Part shown: piece after piece, positions 1 to 6,080 of the stretch
Numbering within the stretch: position 1 is the first letter of the stretch
How the letters are laid out: each line of letters begins with the position of its first letter
Source of the DNA: Flavobacterium sp. UBA6195
GTDB taxonomy: Bacteria > Bacteroidota > Bacteroidia > Flavobacteriales > Flavobacteriaceae
NCBI RefSeq assembly: GCF_002422095.1
Contig: NZ_DITB01000062.1
Coordinates: 1 to 15,639 of the forward strand
Direction of reading: 5' to 3'
Length of the DNA: 15,639 nucleotides
The notes under the pieces: generated by a model
Databases searched by the model: none
The model's input: the letters and a program-made list of their open reading frames with translations, nothing else
Told to the model about the DNA's origin: nothing
Position numbers and translations under genes: made by a program

Positions 1-1135
1 CACAACCGTTAACAGTTGAAATTGTGTAAGAAAAATTAGCAGAAGGAGTTCCGCTAATAGTAACTGTATTTCCAGAAGTTGTAGCCGTAACACCAGTTGG
101 TAATCCAGTTACATTCACGCTAGTTGCACCGCCACCAAAAGTATATTGAATAGGAGCAATAGGATTTCCAGAGCAAATATTTTGATTGTTGTTAGCCGAA
201 TCAAGAGTTAAAGTTACGCCTGTAATATTGATTACAACAGTATCAGTTATGTTTGTTGAGCAAGAATTAGTAGCCGTTAAAGTTAAAGTTATACTACTAC
301 CGCTAGTTGCTGTTGCAGGAACTGTGTAAGAGGTTAATAAATTATTTGCTGCTGAAAAACTTCCTGATGCCGCACTCCAAGTAACACTAGTATGTCCTTG
401 TGCAGTTCCAGATAAATTGATTGTTTGTCCAGCACAAGCTGCTACAGGAGTGGTTCCTGCCTCAACAGTAAAGGGTTGAACTGGAGCAACACAACCATTA
501 TTCACATAAGAAGCAGTTCCAGATGGAGTGAAGTTGACAGTGGAACCATTTAAATCGGCTGCAGTACCACCAACTGTTCCAAAAATATTAACTAAATTAG
601 CTCTTTGATAAGTTACACTATCAGAACACCCTGCACCAAAAGTAACAGATAAAGTTCGAGTTGCAGCAGGTAAGTTATAGTTAGCAAAATGTCCACCTGT
701 TGTAGATGGATTATTTTGAAAAATCATATAGATAGTAGAACTTAAAGAACTAAATGAATTCAGGGTTATATCTAAATTTTGACTTGTTACAACAATTACA
801 GTTGAATTTGCCGGTAAAACACCTCCAGTGGGTTCTAAAATCAATCCGCAACCACCTGTTGATGCTATATTAGCATTTAGTTGAGCAACTTTTGAAGCCG
901 TAGTAGCATTTTGAACTAAGCCAAGCCATGTCTGAGCAGGCCAGTTTACACTCAAGGTACTCGTGTTTAAAGCTGTTCCGCCAATTTTCATTCGGAACAT
1001 TTCGTTATAACCTTCATCAGTTCCATTATCACATGCATCAACTAAAATACTCTCAATTTCAAAGCATTGTGAAAAACTTTTATTGGATATTATGAATAAG
1101 CTAATTGATAATGTTAAAACCTTTAAAAAATTCAT
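1..1135 (-). CDS. Secreted repeat-rich surface protein, probable type IX secretion cargo (3' end beyond window)
   Basis: The frame is open from an ATG at 1135 to the left edge, giving 378 codons without a stop; the C-terminus is outside the window. The N-terminus MNFLKVLTLSISLFIISNKSFSQ is a signal peptide (about residues 1-23). Next comes a domain of about 190 residues starting ESILVDACDNGTDEGYNEMF, a form common at the start of large Flavobacterium extracellular proteins. After about residue 220 the chain is Thr/Ser/Gly/Asn-rich beta-sandwich repeats, with Cys at repeat edges (VAACAGQTINLSGT, NICSGNPIAPIQYTFGGG) resembling PKD-like or Ig-like domains. Such proteins usually end in a gliding-motility-associated or type IX sorting domain, which cannot be checked here. 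Inferred role: cell-surface or secreted adhesin. A -7-like box lies about 32 bases upstream. The gene and its class are well supported; the exact function is not. Confidence 0.82.
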   Translation of the reverse strand, partial: MNFLKVLTLSISLFIISNKSFSQCFEIESILVDACDNGTDEGYNEMFRMKIGGTALNTSTLSVNWPAQTWLGLVQNATTASKVAQLNANIASTGGCGLILEPTGGVLPANSTVIVVTSQNLDITLNSFSSLSSTIYMIFQNNPSTTGGHFANYNLPAATRTLSVTFGAGCSDSVTYQRANLVNIFGTVGGTAADLNGSTVNFTPSGTASYVNNGCVAPVQPFTVEAGTTPVAACAGQTINLSGTAQGHTSVTWSAASGSFSAANNLLTSYTVPATATSGSSITLTLTATNSCSTNITDTVVINITGVTLTLDSANNNQNICSGNPIAPIQYTFGGGATSVNVTGLPTGVTATTSGNTVTISGTPSANFSYTISTVNGC

Positions 1136-1166
1136 ACTGTAAATTACTTTATTTGAAAAGCGGTTG

Positions 1167-1174
1167 CAAAGTTA
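1167..1174 (-). promoter_or_regulatory. Bacteroidetes-type -7 box for the secreted repeat protein
   Basis: Read on the minus strand this is TAACTTTG, a full match to the Bacteroidetes -7 consensus TAnnTTTG. It would give a leader of about 25 nt before the ATG at 1135. No clear TTG (-33) sits at the usual 19-23 bp, so only half of the promoter is visible. Confidence 0.45.
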
Positions 1175-1218
1175 CAAAAAACCCAAAGTTTAATATTATG
1201 AAATAATTAATATTCAAT

Positions 1219-1259
1219 AAAAAAAGAAAGGTGTGATTTTTTCACACCTTTCTTTTTTT
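1219..1259 (-). terminator. Intrinsic terminator of the DUF4136 lipoprotein gene
   Basis: GGTGTGA (1230-1236), a 5-nt loop and TCACACC (1242-1248) form a perfect stem, extended by flanking AAAGAAA/TTTCTTT. T-runs follow in both directions. It starts directly at the stop codon of the minus-strand lipoprotein gene, whose RNA reads stem, loop, stem and U-run. Confidence 0.85.
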
Positions 1260-1773
1260 ATTTTGGAGGATATTGTTCTAAAATTCTAGTAACAAACTCC
1301 TTTATTCTTGCATCTTTTTTTTCGGTATCTTTTGTGAGATATCCTGAACCTTCACCTTGCCAAACCAATTCTTTTGTTTTGGCATCAATAATATCAATAA
1401 AAAGGGTGCCTTCAGGACTGGTCATAACATTTGTATAACCCATTCCCCAGTACGGATTCCAACCCCAACCAAATCCATAATTTTGATAAACATCAACACG
1501 CTCACGTTCTTTTGTGAAAATACTAATCAAAATATCAGGGTTTTCAGACTTAGTAAATCCCTTAGAAATCATTACCTCTTCAATAGAATTTAGAATTCTC
1601 TTTTTATCTAAATCGGAAATTTCAACTTTATCTATGCCATTTTTTAAGTATGCAAAGGTCTTATAGTTAGTGAAATTTGCTTTTTTATCATAATCCGCAT
1701 TTACTCTGACAGAACTGCAAGAAGCTAAAATAATTACTAAAAAAAATACGGAAAGAAATTTTAAAGTTTTCAT
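1258..1773 (-). CDS. DUF4136 family lipoprotein
   Basis: The protein has 171 residues. The N-terminus is a lipoprotein signal: a hydrophobic stretch followed by the lipobox LASC, so Cys19 would be lipidated and the protein anchored to a membrane facing the periplasm or outside. The mature part opens VRVNADYDKKANFTNYKTFAY, the usual DUF4136 start, and later shows an aromatic Gly/Trp-rich stretch (YGFGWGWNPYWGMGY) and a beta-rich end with DIIDAKTKELVWQGEGSG. DUF4136 has no settled biochemical role; members are small envelope lipoproteins common in Bacteroidetes and Proteobacteria. The gene lies 57 bp downstream of hutU on the same strand with no obvious terminator between, so read-through is possible. 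It ends in a clear intrinsic terminator. Confidence 0.85.
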   Translation of the reverse strand: MKTLKFLSVFFLVIILASCSSVRVNADYDKKANFTNYKTFAYLKNGIDKVEISDLDKKRILNSIEEVMISKGFTKSENPDILISIFTKERERVDVYQNYGFGWGWNPYWGMGYTNVMTSPEGTLFIDIIDAKTKELVWQGEGSGYLTKDTEKKDARIKEFVTRILEQYPPK

Positions 1774-1830
1774 AATATTTAGTTTTAAGTTTTGATTTCA
1801 GGAATTAGAATCTTAACTCGAAACCTGAAA

Positions 1831-3816
1831 CTATAATAATTTTTCATCTACTAAATTAGGGATGGTAACTTTTAATAAAGGTTGCGTCTCCATAGCTCTT
1901 TTTATAGCAAAAATAGCGCCTTCATTTCTTGCCCAACTTCTTCGTGAAATTCCGTTATTAACATCCCAGAAAAGCATTGACTCTAAACGTCTTGATGCTT
2001 CTTTACTTCCATCAAGAACCATACCAAATCCGCCATTAATTACTTCTCCCCAGCCAACACCGCCACCATTGTGAATAGAAACCCAAGTAGCACCTCGGAA
2101 ACTATCTCCAATTACGTTATGAATCGCCATATCAGAAGTAAATCTTGAACCATCATATATATTAGAAGTTTCTCTGTAAGGAGAATCAGTACCTGAAACA
2201 TCGTGGTGGTCGCGACCTAAAATTACATAACCGATTTCACCTTTTGCAATCGCTTGATTGAAGGCTTCTGCAATTTTAATTCGTCCTTCGGCATCAGCGT
2301 ATAAAATACGAGCTTGTGAACCTACAACCAATTTATTTTCTTGCGCACCTTTAATCCATTGAATGTTATCTGCCATTTGTTGTTGAATTTCCTCTGGCGA
2401 ATTTTTCATCATTTCTTCCAAAACATCGCAAGCTATTTTATCGGTCTTAGCTAGATCTTCTGGATTTCCTGAAGCACAAACCCAACGGAATGGTCCAAAT
2501 CCATAATCGAAACACATTGGTCCCATAATATCTTGAACATAACTTGGGTATTTAAATTCTCTACCTAATGTTGGATGGTCATTCATCACATTAGCTCCAG
2601 CTCTTGAAGATTCTAATAAAAAGGCATTTCCATAATCAAAGAAATACGTTCCTTTAGCGGTATGTTTGTTAATTGCTTCAGCATGACGACGAAGTGTTTT
2701 TCTAACTTCTTCTTTGAAACGATCTGGTTCATTTGCCATCATTTCATTTGATTCTTCAAAGGTAAATCCGATAGGGTAGTAGCCACCAGCCCAAGGATTG
2801 TGTAAAGAAGTTTGGTCAGATCCTAAATCGATATGTAGATTTTCTTGGTCAAATCGCTCCCATACATCAACTATATTTCCTAAATAAGCAATGGAAACCA
2901 CTTCTTGATTTTCTAATGCTTTTTTAACTCTAGGAACTAATTCGTCAATGTTATCAACTATCTCATTAATCCATCCTTGTGAATGGCGAATGTGTGTAAT
3001 TTTTGGATTTACTTCGGCACAAACAGTAACACAACCTGCAATATTTCCCGCTTTTGGCTGAGCACCACTCATTCCTCCTAATCCAGAAGTTACGAATAAT
3101 CCGCCTTTTGGTGATTTTTTAATTTTTCTAAATCCGTTTAAAACAGTGATGGTTGTCCCATGAACAATTCCTTGAGGACCAATATACATATAACTTCCAG
3201 CTGTCATTTGTCCGTATTGTGAAACACCTAATGCATTCATTTTTTCCCAATCGTCTGGTTTGGAATAATTTGGGATAACCATTCCGTTAGTAACTACAAC
3301 TCTTGGTGCTTCTTTATGCGATGGGAATAATCCCATTGGGTGACCTGAATACATGACTAACGTTTGTTCGTCTGTCATTTCAGCCAAATATTTCATGGTT
3401 AAACGATATTGTGCCCAATTTTGGAAAACGGCTCCATTTCCACCATAAGTAATTAACTCGTGAGGATGTTGCGCTACAGCATAATCCAGGTTGTTTTGAA
3501 TCATTAACATAATCGCTTTGGCTTGTTCGCTTTTTCCAGGATATTCTGAAATTGGACGAGCATACATCTTATAATCAGGACGCAAACGGTACATGTAAAT
3601 TCTTCCGTAATTTTCTAGTTCCGCTTTGAATTCTGGAATTAAAGTTGCATGATGTTTTGGTTCAAAATAACGAAGTGCATTTTTTAAAGCTAATTTTTTT
3701 TCTTCTTCTGTTAAGATTTCTTTCCTTTTTGGAGCGTGATTAATTTCTGCTTCATAAGGTTTTGGATTGGGTAGAACCGACGGAATTCCCTCTAGTATTT
3801 GTTCTTTAAATGTCAT
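1831..3816 (-). CDS. hutU: Urocanate hydratase (urocanase)
   Basis: Cytosolic NAD+-dependent enzyme of histidine degradation, converting urocanate to 4-imidazolone-5-propionate. At 661 residues it belongs to the long branch rather than the roughly 555-residue proteobacterial form. Visible family blocks are TYGGNGAVFQNW (about 123-134), the glycine-rich GLGGMSGAQPKAG (245-257, NAD+ binding region), GSDQTSLHNPWAGGYYP (332-348) and FGPFRWVCASG (440-450). Cys447 in the last block occupies the place of the conserved active-site cysteine. The start MTFKEQILEGIPSVLPNPKPYE is the natural one. No other hut gene is in the window, so the pathway must be encoded elsewhere. The DUF4136 gene follows at 57 bp. 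The identification is firm. Confidence 0.96.
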   Translation of the reverse strand: MTFKEQILEGIPSVLPNPKPYEAEINHAPKRKEILTEEEKKLALKNALRYFEPKHHATLIPEFKAELENYGRIYMYRLRPDYKMYARPISEYPGKSEQAKAIMLMIQNNLDYAVAQHPHELITYGGNGAVFQNWAQYRLTMKYLAEMTDEQTLVMYSGHPMGLFPSHKEAPRVVVTNGMVIPNYSKPDDWEKMNALGVSQYGQMTAGSYMYIGPQGIVHGTTITVLNGFRKIKKSPKGGLFVTSGLGGMSGAQPKAGNIAGCVTVCAEVNPKITHIRHSQGWINEIVDNIDELVPRVKKALENQEVVSIAYLGNIVDVWERFDQENLHIDLGSDQTSLHNPWAGGYYPIGFTFEESNEMMANEPDRFKEEVRKTLRRHAEAINKHTAKGTYFFDYGNAFLLESSRAGANVMNDHPTLGREFKYPSYVQDIMGPMCFDYGFGPFRWVCASGNPEDLAKTDKIACDVLEEMMKNSPEEIQQQMADNIQWIKGAQENKLVVGSQARILYADAEGRIKIAEAFNQAIAKGEIGYVILGRDHHDVSGTDSPYRETSNIYDGSRFTSDMAIHNVIGDSFRGATWVSIHNGGGVGWGEVINGGFGMVLDGSKEASRRLESMLFWDVNNGISRRSWARNEGAIFAIKRAMETQPLLKVTIPNLVDEKLL

Positions 3817-3940
3817 TTTTTAATTTTTATTCGTTAATAATATTTCCAAAAATTAAATTTAAAAACTAAGGATGACGAATGTCAGACCTATGATAGGACT
3901 TGTGAATTTTAATACGATATTTGAATAAATTGATGTCCAT

Positions 3941-4120
3941 TTACTTTTTCTTATTAGTTCCAGTTTTTTTGTCAAAACCATAAGGGCAATGACGACAACC
4001 ACTTTTGCAACAATATCCTCTTTTTAGATGATATTTTTCTGTAAAGCATTTGTATCCTTCAGGTGTAAAATAAAAATCTTCCCCTTCTTTTAAATTATTT
4101 GGATTTAATTCATTGTTCAT
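3941..4120 (-). CDS. Small cysteine-rich DUF5522 protein
   Basis: This 59-residue gene runs from an ATG at 4120 to a TAA at 3941. It reads MNNELNPNNLKEGEDFYF, then TPEGYKCFTEKYHLKRGYC, then CKSGCRHCPYGFDKKTGTNKKK. The pattern CC-x3-C-x2-CPYGF after a YHLKRGYC stretch matches what I know of DUF5522, a short family often described only as hypothetical; five cysteines and a histidine suggest a metal site (inference). It is divergent from the HExxH membrane protein gene, and the two 5' ends almost touch: if the neighbour starts at 4119, the two ATGs share the palindrome CATG. A -7-like TAAATTTG (4126-4133) sits only 6 bases before the ATG, so any transcript from it would be nearly leaderless. 124 bp separate it from hutU. 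Confidence 0.8.
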   Translation of the reverse strand: MNNELNPNNLKEGEDFYFTPEGYKCFTEKYHLKRGYCCKSGCRHCPYGFDKKTGTNKKK

Positions 4121-4148
4121 GTGGACAAATTTACCAATTTTGTATAAT

Positions 4149-4472
4149 ATGATTGTACTAGTTATTAAATATTTAATTCCGAAAGGATTTCGTGGACTTA
4201 CAGTTTATCCGTTTATTTTTTTATTGAATAAAAAAGACAAAATAAATCGGGTAGTATTAAATCATGAAAGAATTCATATTCGGCAACAATTAGAAATGTT
4301 AGTATTGCCTTTTTTTGTATGGTATGGAATTGAGTTTATTGTTGGGTTAATTCGATTTAGAAATAGGAGAGAAGCTTATTATAATATTTCATTTGAAAAA
4401 GAAGCTTACCAAAATGAAAAAGACCTTAACTATTTAAAGCAAAGGTCTTTTTGGAATTTTTTGAAGTACTAA
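4149..4472 (+). CDS. Small membrane protein with HExxH motif, possible minimal metallopeptidase
   Basis: From the ATG at 4149 this is 107 residues; in-frame upstream starts at 4119 (ATG) and 4113 (TTG) would overlap the divergent DUF5522 gene and add residues not obviously needed. Near residue 39 the sequence LNHERIHIRQQLEML contains HERIH, a perfect HExxH zinc-protease motif. A hydrophobic stretch follows (LVLPFFVWYGIEFIVGLI), probably one membrane segment, then YYNISFEKEAYQNEKDLNYL, where Glu in FEKEA could be the third zinc ligand of a gluzincin, as in M48/M56 peptidases. The protein ends WNFLKY. I know it as an uncharacterised Flavobacteriaceae family; protease activity is inference from the motif alone. 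The gene precedes the repeat-rich 3' flank of the type I restriction-modification operon. Confidence 0.75.
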   Translation: MIVLVIKYLIPKGFRGLTVYPFIFLLNKKDKINRVVLNHERIHIRQQLEMLVLPFFVWYGIEFIVGLIRFRNRREAYYNISFEKEAYQNEKDLNYLKQRSFWNFLKY

Positions 4473-4590
4473 ATTATTTCTTTTTAGGAGCTACTTTTTG
4501 AATCTTTTCTACCATATCTTTTCATTTCCTATTGTATTACCCTGCAACGCCTCTCTCAAAACTTGTTGCAACAACTTTTCATTACATCCC

Positions 4591-4608
4591 AACGGGTTAA
4601 AACCCATT
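4591..4608. repeat. REP-like palindrome (copy 1, hsdS downstream)
   Basis: GGGTT-AA-AACCC core (4594-4605) flanked by AAC and ATT, so the stem extends imperfectly to the ends given. It is the same family as the palindromes between hsdM and the transposase gene. Confidence 0.8.
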
Positions 4609-4722
4609 GCTATTTATTTTGTTTCGACGTTCTCAAAACGACATAATGGACAAGACGCGACTTGTCACTGCGGCTGCAACGCCTCTCTCAAAACTTGTTG
4701 CAACAACTTTTCATTATATCCC

Positions 4723-4740
4723 AACGGGTTAAAACCCATT
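4723..4740. repeat. REP-like palindrome (copy 2, hsdS downstream)
   Basis: Identical in sequence to the copy at 4591-4608 and offset from it by exactly 132 bp, so it arose with the tandem duplication. Confidence 0.8.
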
Positions 4741-4780
4741 GCTATTTATTTTGTTTTGACCTTCTCAAAACGACATAATG

Positions 4781-4798
4781 GACAAGACGCGTCTTGTC
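4781..4798 (-). terminator. 18-bp perfect palindrome over the hsdS stop codon, possible terminator
   Basis: GACAAGACGCGTCTTGTC is its own reverse complement. Its left end on the minus strand overlaps the hsdS TGA (4797-4799), so a strong hairpin forms right at the end of translation. No U-run follows, so it is either a Rho-assisted or 3'-end-stabilising hairpin or simply a repeat. A copy with one mismatch is at 4649-4666. Confidence 0.5.
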
Positions 4799-6080
4799 AC
4801 TGCGGCTGCAACGCCTCTCTCAAAACCTGCTGCAACAACTTTTCATTATACCCTTGACTCTCCTTAATACTTTGCTCTAAACTATCACAAAAAGCCATTA
4901 ACTCCTCCAACTTTGCCACAATTTGCTCTTGCTCGTGGAGTGGTGGAAGTGGAAAATCAATTTCATTTAAAATTTTTAAACTTAAAAAAGGTTGCAAACC
5001 ACCTTTGGTAAGGTTTATATAAAATTCATCTTTTCTTAAAATAAAGTAATAGAACAAGTATTTGTTGAAAAGAAGCTTTTGATTAAATTTTAATATAGCA
5101 GTATTTTTAAAACTAAATTCAAAATCTACATCTATAATAGCAGGAGTTCCGCAACCAGCTCCAATATTAACTACTAAAATTTCTCCCTTTTTTGGTGTTG
5201 TTTTAGTGTATAATTCTCTGTGAAATTTTTCTTCAACATAGTTGCAATTATCCCAATCAATTTTATCTGATTTTACTTGGGTAGCGGCTATATATGGGAA
5301 TCCTTTACTAACTTTTGGAGGTGTATTATGAAAGCCATCAGTAACTTTCAAGCAAATCTCCCCCAACCTACACCAAGCCCAATGCTCAGGAATTTCAAAA
5401 GGAATTTCATCTACTGTTATTGGAGATAACTCTTTTTCTTTTTTGAGTTTTTTTTCGGCTATTAATTGTGTTTTCTCGGCTTTTATTTTGGCTAACAAGT
5501 CATGACCTGTTTCTTGAGATGCTGAAACGAGTTCAGCATGACAAAGCTTGCCTTGCATCGCTTCACGCAAAAAAGCCTGACGTAATTGTTTAATTAGGTC
5601 GAGTTGGTGGGAGAGTTCTATATTCAATTCGACTTTTGATTCTTGCATATTAACAAATTGATTTTTTGCTTCAACTTGTTTATCAATATTAAAATATGGC
5701 AATTTATAATTTCCAAAAGCTTTTAAACCAATTGCTTCTTTAGAAGTTCCTGCTTTCGTATTCTTTACAATATCATCTTTAAACTCGTTAAAAATCATAT
5801 GATAAAACTTTAAATCAATAGGTAATTCACTTTGATTTTTGGGAGTAATTATAAAACACAAATCACTTGCTATGAATTTACCATTAACATAATGCGTTCT
5901 ACCTAATGATCCAGAAGCTGCTGCTGCAAAGACTAATGCTTCACAATCATGTGTGTATTCGTTATGCGTTTTCCATTCAGATGAAGCAGTTATAAAGTCA
6001 AACTCACCTTCAGTGCATTTTGAACTTTGTAAACTTCCTTTTTCAAAATGAAATAAATCATCAATTCTCATTAAACTCAT
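4797..6080 (-). CDS. hsdS: Type I restriction-modification specificity subunit
   Basis: HsdS chooses the DNA target of the HsdR2M2S complex. The 427 residues have the classic layout: TRD1 about 1-145, starting MSLMRIDDLFHFEKGSLQSSK; a central conserved helix about 146-220, with QLRQAFLREAMQGKL at 165-179; TRD2 about 228-395 (IPFEIPEHWAWCRLGEI to PLPPLHEQEQIVAKLEEL); and a C-terminal conserved helix ending NEKLLQQVLREALQPQ, an echo of the central one as expected for the HsdS circular repeat. The ATG overlaps the hsdM stop as ATGA, implying translational coupling. Two oddities are visible. Residues 181-194 (HAELVSASQETGHD) come from a palindromic repeat inserted in frame in the spacer. The last codons are duplicated in tandem downstream, so the final residues may have been reset by that duplication. 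The frame is intact and the gene is likely functional. Confidence 0.95.
   Translation of the reverse strand: MSLMRIDDLFHFEKGSLQSSKCTEGEFDFITASSEWKTHNEYTHDCEALVFAAAASGSLGRTHYVNGKFIASDLCFIITPKNQSELPIDLKFYHMIFNEFKDDIVKNTKAGTSKEAIGLKAFGNYKLPYFNIDKQVEAKNQFVNMQESKVELNIELSHQLDLIKQLRQAFLREAMQGKLCHAELVSASQETGHDLLAKIKAEKTQLIAEKKLKKEKELSPITVDEIPFEIPEHWAWCRLGEICLKVTDGFHNTPPKVSKGFPYIAATQVKSDKIDWDNCNYVEEKFHRELYTKTTPKKGEILVVNIGAGCGTPAIIDVDFEFSFKNTAILKFNQKLLFNKYLFYYFILRKDEFYINLTKGGLQPFLSLKILNEIDFPLPPLHEQEQIVAKLEELMAFCDSLEQSIKESQGYNEKLLQQVLREALQPQ
5499..5542 (-). repeat. Palindromic repeat inserted in frame in hsdS (HAELVSAS type)
   Basis: The core is ATGCTGAA (5519-5526), a 5-nt spacer and TTCAGCAT (5532-5539), flanked by GTCATGAC on the left and ATGAC on the right. 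Read on the hsdS strand it gives HAELVSASQETGHD. From memory, this translated motif recurs across many Bacteroidetes genomes as a dispersed intergenic repeat. Here it lies inside a coding frame without breaking it. Confidence 0.75.

Larger units (their letters stand above)
4473..4796. other. Gene-free repeat region downstream of hsdS
   Basis: This 324-bp stretch contains no convincing gene. Most of it is a 132-bp tandem repeat, described separately, with two REP-like palindromes and two copies of a GACAAGAC-centred palindrome. The first 70 bases (4473-4542) are unique and carry only short minus-strand frames, such as MVEKIQKVAPKKK (4474-4515), which cannot be told from chance or from the remnant of a disrupted gene. 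Confidence 0.8.
4543..4850 (-). repeat. 132-bp tandem duplication that includes the hsdS 3' end
   Basis: Unit 1 is 4543-4674, unit 2 is 4675-4806, and a third partial copy of 44 bases is 4807-4850. I count four differences between units 1 and 2 (about 97% identity). Each unit holds, read on the minus strand, the final hsdS codons (NEKLLQQVLREALQ), then a palindrome GACAAGACGCG(T/A)CTTGTC, then a REP-like palindrome. Only the third copy is part of the functional hsdS frame; the other two are non-coding copies lying downstream. Confidence 0.93.

Noticed and set aside
1357..1593. Plus-strand frame inside the DUF4136 lipoprotein gene
   Set aside because: Antisense shadow; the minus-strand frame has a lipobox, family match and terminator.
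1796..1830. Hairpin between hutU and the DUF4136 lipoprotein gene as a terminator
   Set aside because: TTTCAGG/CCTGAAA pair at the ends, but the stem is bulged and no T-run follows on the minus strand; too weak to call.
4474..4515. Short minus-strand frame MVEKIQKVAPKKK as a remnant of a gene cut by the hsd island
   Set aside because: Thirteen residues are too few to identify, an in-frame stop lies just upstream, and overlapping frames are equally open.
4498..4857. Plus-strand 119-residue open frame with repeated NASLKTCCNNFS units
   Set aside because: It is the antisense reading of the 132-bp tandem repeat and the hsdS 3' end; its internal repetition comes from the DNA duplication and it has no family features.
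4797..6080. Phase-variable hsdS shufflon or inversion system
   Set aside because: Only one hsdS is present, with no recombinase gene and no second TRD set; the extra copies cover just the last 14 or so codons.
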